Shown piece by piece: positions 22,330 through 28,778 of a DNA stretch of 28,778 nucleotides. Below the pieces are notes generated by a model. That model did not search any database, had not been told where the DNA came from, and saw only the letters and a list, made by a program, of their open reading frames with translations. The translations under genes and the position numbers were made by a program. The stretch comes from a bacterium UBP2_UBA2255. Its GTDB lineage: Bacteria; Edwardsbacteria; AC1; EtOH8. Location of the stretch: NCBI GenBank assembly GCA_002347565.1, contig DDXR01000039.1, positions 1 through 28,778 on the forward strand. Direction: 5' to 3'. Positions within the stretch are counted from its first letter, which is position 1, and the number at the start of each line of letters is the position of its first letter.

Positions 22330-23928
22330 TTAGATCGGCAGTTTCTGCAGGTCCCACTTGATGGTGACCCAGTCGAAGATCATCCGGGTGACCACGATCG
22401 CGGTATACATCGAGACGCCCAGGCCGATCATCAGCGTTACGGCGAACCCCTTCACCGGCCCGGTGCCGAAGAAAAAGAGGGCCAGCGCCGCCGCCACGGT
22501 GGTGACGTTGGCGTCCAGGATGGTCTTGTAGGCCCGTTCGTACCCGGCCTCGATCGCCGCCCGCACCGTCTTGCCGCTGCGCAGTTCCTCGCGGATGCGC
22601 TCGAATATCAGCACGTTGGCGTCGACCGCCATGCCGATGGTCAGCGCGATGCCGGCGATGCCGGGCAGGGTCAGGGTGGTGCGGAAGGCCGCCATGATGG
22701 CCAGCAGCATCACCAGGTTGAAGGACAGCGCCAGCACCGCGATCACGCCCGACAGGTTGTAGTACAGGATCATGAAGACCACCACCGCCAGGCCGCCGAT
22801 CAGGGTCGCCTTGACGCCCTTGTTGATGGAATCCTGCCCCAGGGTCGGGCCCACCGAGCGCTCCTCGATGATGTCCACCGGCGCCGGCAGGGCGCCGGCC
22901 CGCAGGATGATGGCCAGCTCCCGGGCGTCGTCGCTGGAGGTGGCCGAGCCCATGGTGATCTGCCCCTTGCCGTTCGGGATGCGGTCCTGGATCACCGGGG
23001 CCGACACCACGGCCCCGTCCAGCACGATGGCCAGCTGGCGCTGGATGTTGGCAGCGGTCACCCTCGAGAAGACGTTGGCCGCCCTGCGCACCATGGTGAA
23101 GGCCACCACGAACTGGCCCGGCGTGTTGGGATCGTGGCTCAGCTCCATCCGGGCGTCCTGGATGGCGGCGCCGGTCAGCTCGGTCTGCTTCTTCAGCAGG
23201 TAGAACTTGAATCCCCGGAAACCGTCGCGGTCGATGCGCTCGCCCCAGGCGAACTCGAACTCGGCCGGGATCACCGCCTGGACCTCGGGATTCTTGAGCG
23301 CCTTCTCGACCAGCTCCCGGTCCTGGTCGATCACCGCCATCTCGTTGCCCAGCGCGGTCAGCAGCATCGAGAACGGCGCATCATCGGTCAGGGTGCTGTC
23401 CAGCAGCCGGGCGGTCTTCTTGCCGGCCAGCGCCTTGTCGATCCGGTCGACCACCTCCTGGGTGGCCTTGGGCTCCTGCACCAGCTTGAACTCCAGCAGG
23501 GCCGTGGTGCCGATCAGGCCCCGGGCCCGTTCCCGGTCAACTCCCGGCAGCTGGACGACGATCCGATCGATGCCCTGCTTCTGGATCAGGGGCTCGGCCA
23601 CGCCGTACTGGTCGATGCGGTTGCGGATGATCTCCAACGCCCGGTCGGTGGCGTCGGCGAGCTCCTTCTCCTCGATTTCAGCCAGCTCGCGGTCAAGCGC
23701 CTTCGCCAGTCCCCGGCGGTTGATCTCCAGCACCATGTGCATGCCGCCCTTGAGGTCCAGCCCCAGGTGGATGGCCTTGGCGTACATCTTATTGAGGGTC
23801 TCGCGCGGCATGTCGGCCTTGTCCTGCTCGGTCAGGCCCTGCAGCCGGAGGGTGGGGATCAGCTGCCACACCGCCGCGGCCAGCAATGCCGCGGTCAGCG
23901 CCGGCTTCCACCAGTTCGTTCGTTTCAT
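22330..23928 (-). CDS. secD: SecD protein-export subunit
   Basis: This 532-residue membrane protein is the partner of SecF. It has a first helix (about 8-25), HLGLDLKGGMHMVLEI (54-69), two periplasmic subdomains including DRIVVQLPGVD, and the conserved ERSVGPTLGQDSI leading into six-helix membrane region with IGMAVDANVLIFERIREEL and GTGPVKGFAVTLMIG. The length is within the normal range. No yajC is adjacent. GGGAG lies upstream of the ATG at 23928, and a promoter is visible inside the 3' end of the previous gene. Confidence 0.96.
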   Translation of the reverse strand: MKRTNWWKPALTAALLAAAVWQLIPTLRLQGLTEQDKADMPRETLNKMYAKAIHLGLDLKGGMHMVLEINRRGLAKALDRELAEIEEKELADATDRALEIIRNRIDQYGVAEPLIQKQGIDRIVVQLPGVDRERARGLIGTTALLEFKLVQEPKATQEVVDRIDKALAGKKTARLLDSTLTDDAPFSMLLTALGNEMAVIDQDRELVEKALKNPEVQAVIPAEFEFAWGERIDRDGFRGFKFYLLKKQTELTGAAIQDARMELSHDPNTPGQFVVAFTMVRRAANVFSRVTAANIQRQLAIVLDGAVVSAPVIQDRIPNGKGQITMGSATSSDDARELAIILRAGALPAPVDIIEERSVGPTLGQDSINKGVKATLIGGLAVVVFMILYYNLSGVIAVLALSFNLVMLLAIMAAFRTTLTLPGIAGIALTIGMAVDANVLIFERIREELRSGKTVRAAIEAGYERAYKTILDANVTTVAAALALFFFGTGPVKGFAVTLMIGLGVSMYTAIVVTRMIFDWVTIKWDLQKLPI

Positions 23929-23978
23929 GCGGTACTCCCGATGATAAGGAATGGCTGTTCCAATTCGGCCGTAAACAC

Positions 23979-25037
23979 TTATTTTATCCCATTCCGCCTT
24001 GATTTGTCAAGGCATTTCGGTCCAGCGCCATTCCGACCGGGGGGATATCGGGGTGGATCGCCCCTGGAACTGGCATCGGGCCGCCGCTTCAGGTCCAGCG
24101 CCAGCACGATGGTCGGGCGGCGGTACTGGCCGCTGCGGTCGGCGCCCTCGTCCGCGAAGCCCAACGACCGGTACAGCCCGACGGCCGCTTTCAGCCGGTT
24201 GCTGGTGCGGGCGATCAGCCGTCCGCCCCCCAGCAACCGGGCCTCGGCGATGGCCGCCAGCGCCAGCTTTCTGCCGGCCTGCGCGCCGCGGTGGGCCGGG
24301 TGGACCGCCATCTTGACCAGCTCGAAGTCGCCGTTCCCCTCGGGGACGATGGCGCAGGTGCCGATGATCCTGCCGTCCAGCCGCGCGAACAGTACACGGC
24401 CGCCCCGGCCGATGATCCTGCGCCCGGGATCGTCCAGCACGGCCAGGTCCCGCGGCTCCGCAGTGAAGTACTTTCCCAGCCACTCCATGTTGAGCGCCTT
24501 GAAATGGCACCGGTATCGGGGCCGGTAGGGCACGATCTCGACGTGGTCGAGCAGGCGCTGCTTGAGCCGGGCGCGGACCCGCTGCCGCAGGTCACGCCGG
24601 TCCAGCAGCCGCTCCAGCGCGCCGATCCCGGCCAGCAGCGATCCGCCGGCCTCGGCCAGCAGGCCGTCGCTGGCGCGCCCGATCTCGCCCCATGCCGGTT
24701 CCAGGCTCGCCCGCAGGCGCCTGCCGCGGGGGCTGAGCGCCAGCAGCCGGCGCCGCCCGTCTCCGGGATCTCGGAGCCGCCGCAGCAGCCCCCTGGCCAG
24801 CAGCTCCGCCGCCAGCTGGCTGACCGCCGGATGGGTGACGCCGAGGCGGCCGGCCAGGTCGGTCACCGCCAGCGGTCCGCCGCGGTCCAGCTCGCGGAAC
24901 AGCCGAAACCACCGGGCCTCGAACGGTAGCCCCAGGTCGCGGTAAATGCCGTCGGCGTCCCGCTGCAACCGTTCCGAAAGGCGGCGGAGGCAGCCGGCGA
25001 CATCCTGCATGTCCGGGGATGCGGCCTGTTCGTTCAT
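23979..25037 (-). CDS. MarR-type regulator fused to GNAT acetyltransferase
   Basis: This 352-residue protein joins a MarR-like winged helix (about 10-150; TDLAGRLGVTHPAVSQLAAELLARGLLRR as the DNA-reading region, DPGDGRRRLLALSPRG as the wing) to a GNAT acetyltransferase (about 165-320; VKMAVHPAHRGAQAGRKL with the acetyl-CoA loop, then NRLKAAVGLYRSLGF). Such fusions are known; targets are not. I chose the ATG at 25037 because the predicted transcription start (near 25060) lies between it and the far upstream Met at 25145. No clear ribosome site precedes it. The basic C-terminal tail overlaps the secD promoter. Confidence 0.87.
   Translation of the reverse strand: MNEQAASPDMQDVAGCLRRLSERLQRDADGIYRDLGLPFEARWFRLFRELDRGGPLAVTDLAGRLGVTHPAVSQLAAELLARGLLRRLRDPGDGRRRLLALSPRGRRLRASLEPAWGEIGRASDGLLAEAGGSLLAGIGALERLLDRRDLRQRVRARLKQRLLDHVEIVPYRPRYRCHFKALNMEWLGKYFTAEPRDLAVLDDPGRRIIGRGGRVLFARLDGRIIGTCAIVPEGNGDFELVKMAVHPAHRGAQAGRKLALAAIAEARLLGGGRLIARTSNRLKAAVGLYRSLGFADEGADRSGQYRRPTIVLALDLKRRPDASSRGDPPRYPPGRNGAGPKCLDKSRRNGIK
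23981..24010 (-). promoter_or_regulatory. Sigma-70 promoter of secDF
   Basis: TTGACA (minus strand, 24010-24005), an 18-base spacer and TAAAAT (23986-23981). It is embedded in the last codons of the MarR-GNAT gene. The start would be near 23974, 46 bases before the secD ATG. Confidence 0.65.
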
Positions 25038-25049
25038 CGGTGATAATTT

Positions 25050-25065
25050 ATGTAAGCGTTTACGC
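25050..25065. promoter_or_regulatory. Operator-like dyad at the MarR-GNAT start site
   Basis: The sequence ATGTAAGCGTTTACGC has symmetric GTAA/TTAC arms around GCGT, similar to LacI-family operators and to catabolite-responsive elements. It lies at the predicted transcription start of the MarR-GNAT gene, just downstream of its -10 box, where a bound repressor would block it. The binder is unknown; autoregulation is possible. Confidence 0.5.
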
Positions 25066-25066
25066 A

Positions 25067-25096
25067 AATATACGCGACCCGGGGGCTGTTTGTCAA
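25067..25096 (-). promoter_or_regulatory. Sigma-70 promoter of the MarR-GNAT gene
   Basis: TTGACA (minus strand, 25096-25091), an 18-base spacer and TATATT (25072-25067). The start would be near 25060, within the operator-like dyad. Confidence 0.7.
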
Positions 25097-25132
25097 GCGG
25101 GTGCTCGCCGCGGTCTCGGCACGAGAAACCGA

Positions 25133-25161
25133 TTGACCGCATCATCCAGCGATGCTATAAT
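25133..25161 (+). promoter_or_regulatory. Sigma-70 promoter of the sigma-54 activator gene
   Basis: TTGACC at 25133-25138, a 17-base spacer and a perfect TATAAT at 25156-25161. The start would be near 25168, 23 bases before the ATG at 25191. It is divergent from the MarR-GNAT promoter; the two -35 boxes are 36 bases apart. Confidence 0.8.
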
Positions 25162-25190
25162 GATTGCACATTTTTATAACGGGGGCTGTT

Positions 25191-26690
25191 ATGAATACGG
25201 ATATCGACCCGAGGAAGGAACTTGAATTTTTCTATACCTTCAGCCAGACCTTGTTCTCCACCATGGATCAGGACCGGCTGCTGGACATCATCATCGAGAC
25301 GGCCAAGAACCTGACCCACGCCGAGGGCAGTTCGCTGCTGCTGCTGGACGAGCCCGGCGAAAACCTGTTGTTCGCCCACGCCACCGGAGAGGTGTCCGCG
25401 GAACTGATGAAACTGACGGTGCCCATGGGGCAGGGGATCGCCGGCTGGGTGGCCAGGGAGCGCCGGCCGCAGATCGTGAACTCGGCCGAGAACGATGAGC
25501 GCTGGTACAAGGGGATCGACGAGCGGACCAAGTTCACCACCAAGTCGCTGCTGTGCGTCCCCCTGCTGGTCGGCGACCGGACAGTGGGCGTGGTCGAAGT
25601 GATCAACAAGTGCGACGGCACCGTGTTCAGCCAGGATGACCAGGAGATCCTCCTCAAGGTCGCCTCCCTGGCCGCCACGGTGCTGGAAAATGCCAGTCGC
25701 TACCAGAAGCTCAAGGACCAGTACGCCCGCCTCAAGCAGGAGGTCGCCGGACGCTACGACATCATCGGCTCGTCGCGGGCCATGACCGACGTGCTGGGCC
25801 TGGCCCAGCGGGTGGCGGCCGGCAACACCACCGTGCTGCTGCAGGGGGAGAACGGCACGGGCAAGGAGCTGCTGGCGAGATACATCCATGCCCAGAGCCC
25901 TCGCCGGGACGGTCCGTTCATCGCCGTCAACTGCGCTGCCATCCCGATCGACCTGCTGGAGTCCGAGCTGTTCGGGTACGAAAAGGGCGCCTTCACCGGC
26001 GCGGTCGGAAGGCGCAAGGGCCATTTCGAGACGGCCCACAACGGGACCATCTTCCTGGACGAGGTGGGCGACCTGCCGCCGGCGGTGCAGGCCAAGATCC
26101 TGCGCGTGCTCCAGGAGCGCGAGTTCATCCGGCTGGGGGGCAACGACACCATCAAGGTCGACGTGCGGATCGTCACCGCCACCAATCAGAACCTGCAGGA
26201 GCTGGTCAAGCGAGGCCGGTTCCGCGAGGACTTGTATTACCGGCTGAACGTGTTCCAGATATTCCTGCCTCCGCTGCGGCAGCGGACCGACGACATCCCG
26301 GTGCTGGCGAGGCATTTCCTGGACCGCTTCAACCGGGAGACCACCAAGAACATCACCGGATTCTCCGATGAGGCGCTGGCGGCGTTGCGCGAGTACGCCT
26401 GGCCCGGGAACATCCGCGAGCTCCAGAACGTGATCGAGCGCGCCATGGTGCTGGCCCCGGGCCGGGTGATCGAGCGCACCCACCTGCCGCCGATGAGTCC
26501 GTGTCCGGGCGGCGACGCAGAGGTACCGCAGATGCTGAGCCTGGAAGAGGCGCAGCGCCGGTTCAAGCAGCGGTACATCTCCAACGCGCTGTTCGCAAAC
26601 AACTGGAACCAGCGCAAGACCGCCGGAATGCTCGAGATCCAGCCGACCTATCTTTCCCGGTTGATCAAAGAACTGGGGATCACGAAGTAA
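25191..26690 (+). CDS. Sigma-54-dependent activator, GAF-AAA+-Fis
   Basis: This 499-residue enhancer-binding protein uses ATP to open sigma-54 promoters. A GAF sensor domain spans about 20-170 (LDIIIETAKNLTHAEGSSLLLLD, GQGIAGWVA, LLCVPLLVGDRTVGVVEVINK). The AAA+ domain (about 190-430) has Walker A GENGTGKE (219-226), the sigma-54-contacting GAFTGA loop (266-271) and Walker B TIFLDEVGD. A Fis-type helix-turn-helix ends the protein (NQRKTAGMLEIQPTYLSRLIKELGI). There is no receiver domain, so control is by a small ligand or partner at the GAF domain, as in NifA or FhlA. The ATG at 25191 lies after a strong promoter; a Met at 25164 would precede the transcription start. Confidence 0.93.
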   Translation: MNTDIDPRKELEFFYTFSQTLFSTMDQDRLLDIIIETAKNLTHAEGSSLLLLDEPGENLLFAHATGEVSAELMKLTVPMGQGIAGWVARERRPQIVNSAENDERWYKGIDERTKFTTKSLLCVPLLVGDRTVGVVEVINKCDGTVFSQDDQEILLKVASLAATVLENASRYQKLKDQYARLKQEVAGRYDIIGSSRAMTDVLGLAQRVAAGNTTVLLQGENGTGKELLARYIHAQSPRRDGPFIAVNCAAIPIDLLESELFGYEKGAFTGAVGRRKGHFETAHNGTIFLDEVGDLPPAVQAKILRVLQEREFIRLGGNDTIKVDVRIVTATNQNLQELVKRGRFREDLYYRLNVFQIFLPPLRQRTDDIPVLARHFLDRFNRETTKNITGFSDEALAALREYAWPGNIRELQNVIERAMVLAPGRVIERTHLPPMSPCPGGDAEVPQMLSLEEAQRRFKQRYISNALFANNWNQRKTAGMLEIQPTYLSRLIKELGITK

Positions 26691-26748
26691 GCATGCCGGA
26701 TTGCGCATCGGTAGCTATTGCACTTTCGTACAAAAACTGCATCTGGGT

Positions 26749-26760
26749 TACAATATTGTA
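26749..26760. repeat. Perfect 12-bp palindrome in AT-rich spacer
   Basis: TACAATATTGTA is its own reverse complement. It is followed by AATAA-TTCG-TTATT (26762-26775), a small hairpin with a TTCG loop. It is part of an AT-rich block (26745-26855) in otherwise GC-rich DNA. Confidence 0.6.
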
Positions 26761-26780
26761 TAATAATTCGTTATTGCATG

Positions 26781-26819
26781 AATACGGCAATACATTATAT
26801 ACCAATGTATTGGCGTATT
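26781..26819. promoter_or_regulatory. Long near-perfect dyad, candidate enhancer site or terminator
   Basis: Two 16-base arms pair with a single mismatch (AATACG-g-CAATACATT at 26781-26796; its complement at 26804-26819) around a 7-base centre. It ends 7 bases before a sigma-54 promoter match and could be the upstream binding site of the Fis-domain activator encoded next to it. The T-rich tract after it (26817-26828) would also allow a role as an AU-rich terminator for that activator gene. Confidence 0.6.
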
Positions 26820-26826
26820 TTATTAT

Positions 26827-26843
26827 TTGGCATGCAATATGCA
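26827..26843 (+). promoter_or_regulatory. Sigma-54 promoter
   Basis: TTGGCATG at 26827-26834 and ATGCA at 26839-26843 match the -24/-12 consensus at 11 of 13 defined positions by eye. The invariant GG (26829-26830) and GC (26841-26842) have the required 10-base spacing. The start would be near 26854. A perfect 12-bp palindrome (26842-26853) overlaps the -12 end. The downstream genes are at 27091 and 27459. Confidence 0.6.
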
Positions 26844-26853
26844 TTATATAATG
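26842..26853. repeat. Perfect 12-bp palindrome at the predicted start site
   Basis: CATTATATAATG is its own reverse complement. It overlaps the -12 element of the sigma-54 promoter match and reaches the predicted transcription start. The related CATTATATA occurs in the centre of the long dyad (26793-26801). Confidence 0.55.
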
Positions 26854-26924
26854 TAGTATCGAATGATCATCCCCATCGCTCAGGGAAACCGGGACATTTA
26901 CCAAGCACGGATTATTGATAAATA

Positions 26925-27055
26925 GAGACCTCTGCTAAAGTTTTTTACCACGGAAGCACGGAAAATTGAATGAAATCGCAAAAATCTCGGATTTGCCTGG
27001 CTTTTCAGTGTTCTCGGATTCCCGTGCTTCAGTGGCTGGATGTTGCAGAAGTCTC
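26925..27055. repeat. 131-bp MITE-like inverted-repeat element
   Basis: The ends form imperfect inverted repeats of about 35 bp. The outer 13 bases match at 11 of 13 (GAGACCTCTGCTA against the complement of the right end). The inner 14 bases match at 13 of 14: CCACGGAAGCACGG at 26948-26961 and the complement at 27022-27035. A direct repeat TCTCGGATT occurs inside at about 26985 and 27012. There is no coding capacity. I see no clear target duplication. A partial relative, TTTACCAAGCACGG, lies just outside at about 26897-26910. It sits between the sigma-54 promoter match and the next gene. Confidence 0.65.
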
Positions 27056-27090
27056 ATTCAGTATCAACTAACGGCATTCGGTGATCATGC

Positions 27091-27462
27091 ATGGTCAGTG
27101 ACATAGAGCTGAACAGTTTCATCCAGGACCACATCGACAGCTTCGTCAAGTGGGACGTCTTGGTATTTTATTCCCGGTCGCCCGGGGCGGTCGAGACTGT
27201 CGACATGCTGTCCCGCCTGACAGGGAAGGATCGCGAGGAGATCAAGTCGTCGCTCGACGAGCTGGTTTCCTCCGGCGTGCTCAGCGCCGCCGGGGGCGGA
27301 GTCGACCCGGTCTGTTACTCGGTCGCGCCGGGATTCCGCCACCGCTCCATCCTGGAGAAGGTCAACGCCGAGATGCTGGACCGCGGCGCCCGCCTGAAAC
27401 TGCTGACCATGACCATGGAGTCGATCAAGAGACAGAACGGCAACGGAAGGACGCAGCCATGA
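27091..27462 (+). CDS. Small winged-helix-like protein
   Basis: This 123-residue soluble protein has no signal or membrane segment. Residues about 10-75 read like a winged helix: WDVLVFYSRSPGAVETVDMLSRLTGKDREEIKSSLDELVSSGVL has the helix-turn-helix rhythm of MarR/ArsR-like folds. A helical tail (about 88-115) follows. I assign no family. GGTGA lies 6 bases before the ATG. The stop overlaps the start of the secreted repeat protein gene as ATGA, so the two are translated together. It may control or be co-controlled with that gene. It is 237 bases from the predicted sigma-54 start. Confidence 0.75.
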   Translation: MVSDIELNSFIQDHIDSFVKWDVLVFYSRSPGAVETVDMLSRLTGKDREEIKSSLDELVSSGVLSAAGGGVDPVCYSVAPGFRHRSILEKVNAEMLDRGARLKLLTMTMESIKRQNGNGRTQP

Positions 27463-28778
27463 GATCCGCAATCGTCGCAGCGCTGCTCGCCGCAGCCCTG
27501 GCCGGCGCCGGCCTGGCCCAGGATTCCTGCCGGGTGTACGTCTGGGACAACGACGCCGGGGAGGCCCTACAGGAATACCCGGCGGCGTCGATGGGCAAGA
27601 ACAACAGCTCCTACTACGCCTGGAGCGACATGCGCCGGGGCACCCCGCAGGTCATGGGGCAGATCTTCTCCAGCGTCCCCGGCGCCATCGGCACGAACTT
27701 CTTCGTCAGCACCGGCTCCAACCTGCACCAGCTTTTCCCGGCCATCTCCTGCTCCTCCGGGGGCAACTTCACCGTCGCCTGGCAGGAATCGACGATGGCC
27801 GTCGGCCAGCGCTGGCGGATCATGGCCCGGTGCTTCACCGCCGCCGGCGGCGTCATCACCAGCGCCTTCCAGGTGGACACCGGCAGCGCCATCGACAAGA
27901 AGATGCCCAAGGTGGCCCGCCACCGGCGCAGCGGCAAGTTCGTCGTGGTCTGGCAGCAGTTCGACGCCGGCAACAACTGGAACATCTACGCCCGGCTGTA
28001 CCGCGGCAGCGGCGTGGCGCTCACCAACCCGATCAAGATCAACGACGACGCCACCTCCCAGCCTCAGATCGAGCCGGCCGTGGCCTTCTGCGACTCCGGC
28101 ATCCTGTTCGCATGGGCGGACTACCGCAACAGCCGCTACGACATCTACCACCGATTCTACGACACCACCCTGGCCTCCTACGGCGCCAGCGCCAAGCTCA
28201 ACGACGATCTCTACGTCGAGCTGCACCGCCTGCCGACGGTGGCGGCCTCCGACAGCGGGTACTTCGTCGCTGCCTGGCGCGACAGCCGCATCAGCTCGCG
28301 CTGCGACATCTACGCCCAGCGGTTCAACCGCAACCGCACGCTCAACGGCGCCAACTTCCAGGTCAACACCGCCGCCGGCATCTACCACACCTGGCCGGCC
28401 GTGGCCATGGACCGCGGCCGGTCGTTCCTGGTGGCCTGGGCCGACCTGCCCAGCGAACTGCGCAAGTGGGAGATCCAGGCGCGGTTCTACGACCAGCGGG
28501 GCGGGGCCGGCGGCAGCATCAAGACGCTCAATGCCGTCCCGGACAGCCACCAGATCGCGCCGGCGGCCTGCTTCTACTACGATCGCATGTCCGCGGCATG
28601 GACCGACATGCACCGCGCCCGCGGCCTGGGCGACATCTTCGGCCAGCTGGGGCAGGTGGTCTACGGAGCGACGATCGACACCCTGGCCCGGACCGGCCGG
28701 AACTACCGCGTGGACAACCTGCGCGAGTTCGGCCGCAAGGTGTACTACAAGTATCCCAAGTACGACAACCCGGCCACC
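27459..28778 (+). CDS. Secreted seven-repeat (beta-propeller-like) protein, partial
   Basis: An open frame of 440 codons with no stop before the window end, so the C-terminus is missing. A signal peptide (about 1-20, ending GAGLA) directs it across the inner membrane. Seven repeats follow, each with an AW-x-D/Q core; the tryptophans are at 55, 108, 165, 219, 273, 327 and 381, a spacing of 53-57 and mostly exactly 54. The later repeats also share AWRDSR..DIYAQRF-like text. This pattern suggests a seven-bladed propeller ending near residue 400, followed by an unseen region such as a cell-surface or sorting domain. GGAAGGA lies 7 bases before the ATG, which overlaps the small upstream gene. Ligand and function are unknown. 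Confidence 0.85.
   Translation, partial: MRSAIVAALLAAALAGAGLAQDSCRVYVWDNDAGEALQEYPAASMGKNNSSYYAWSDMRRGTPQVMGQIFSSVPGAIGTNFFVSTGSNLHQLFPAISCSSGGNFTVAWQESTMAVGQRWRIMARCFTAAGGVITSAFQVDTGSAIDKKMPKVARHRRSGKFVVVWQQFDAGNNWNIYARLYRGSGVALTNPIKINDDATSQPQIEPAVAFCDSGILFAWADYRNSRYDIYHRFYDTTLASYGASAKLNDDLYVELHRLPTVAASDSGYFVAAWRDSRISSRCDIYAQRFNRNRTLNGANFQVNTAAGIYHTWPAVAMDRGRSFLVAWADLPSELRKWEIQARFYDQRGGAGGSIKTLNAVPDSHQIAPAACFYYDRMSAAWTDMHRARGLGDIFGQLGQVVYGATIDTLARTGRNYRVDNLREFGRKVYYKYPKYDNPAT

Larger units (their letters stand above)
26691..27090. other. 400-base intergenic region
   Basis: No convincing gene lies here. The left half (to about 26860) is strongly AT-rich and full of palindromes with a sigma-54 promoter match. 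The right half holds the MITE-like element. Short open frames across it are low-complexity and lack ribosome sites. Confidence 0.7.

Noticed and set aside
22270..24528. A 752-codon plus-strand open frame antisense to secD and its neighbours
   Set aside because: It is a GC-rich shadow: its translation is His/Gln/Arg/Gly/Asp-rich with no domain, and the opposite strand encodes a clear SecD.
25155..26708. A 517-codon minus-strand open frame antisense to the sigma-54 activator
   Set aside because: The plus strand has intact GAF, Walker and GAFTGA motifs plus a strong promoter; the antisense frame has none.
26847..26852. TATAAT as a sigma-70 -10 box in the AT island
   Set aside because: No -35 box lies at an acceptable distance; the sigma-54 spacing fits better and the hexamer is part of a palindrome.
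26680..26918. Short open frames on both strands in the AT-rich spacer
   Set aside because: Low-complexity, no ribosome site, and the region is explained by palindromes and a promoter.
27567..28613. A 348-codon minus-strand open frame near the right edge
   Set aside because: Val/Gly/Ala/Asp-rich shadow of the secreted seven-repeat protein, which reads openly on the plus strand from a signal peptide.
1..28778. CRISPR arrays, tRNA, rRNA, toxin-antitoxin or phage genes
   Set aside because: I looked for regularly spaced short repeats, cloverleaf-like sequences and phage or defence motifs and saw none.

Overview
The window is GC-rich DNA from a Gram-negative (two-membrane) bacterium. This follows from a complete tol-pal locus, lipoprotein signals and secDF. 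The lineage cannot be fixed from sequence alone. The trehalose glycosyltransferring synthase TreT, a DUF5752 protein, a baeRF-type release-factor homologue, a DUF4388 response regulator and a secreted repeat protein together would fit a deeply branching or candidate phylum, or a deltaproteobacterial-like lineage; this is inference.

Layout. (1) 1-835: a complete IS1595-type insertion sequence, directly beside (2) 902-1540, a response regulator with a DUF4388 output domain whose promoter implies a leaderless mRNA. A bidirectional terminator (1558-1588) separates it from (3) an 18-gene minus-strand run read from 20694 down to 1616: tolQ, tolR, a tolA-like gene, tolB, a 33-codon small ORF, pal, cpoB, an MscS channel, a sodium/calcium antiporter, a baeRF/ribosome-hibernation-type protein, two sugar ABC permeases and their binding lipoprotein, a membrane-anchored trehalose-6-phosphate synthase, a DUF5752 gene, treT, a trehalose-6-phosphate phosphatase and a calcium P-type ATPase. 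Many of these genes overlap by 1-4 bases and I see no convincing internal terminator. (4) 20994-25037, minus strand: a MarR-GNAT fusion, then secD and secF, ended by a strong terminator. (5) 25191-26690, plus strand: a GAF-AAA+-Fis sigma-54 activator. (6) 26691-27090: an AT-rich palindrome cluster with a good sigma-54 promoter match, followed by a 131-bp MITE-like inverted-repeat element. (7) 27091 to the window end: a small winged-helix-like protein overlapping a secreted protein with seven repeats of about 54 residues, which runs off the window.

How it may work together. The long run joins outer-membrane integrity (Tol-Pal), tension release (MscS), calcium export by two mechanisms, translation dormancy (baeRF) and trehalose uptake plus two synthesis routes. 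Read as a unit it looks like an osmotic, desiccation or envelope stress programme. The trehalose synthase carries an N-terminal transmembrane/extracytoplasmic region with a HAMP-like linker, which suggests synthesis directly coupled to sensing at the membrane. The sigma-54 activator at the right probably drives the promoter just downstream of it and so the secreted repeat protein. The functional links are inference; the gene identities mostly rest on clear motifs.
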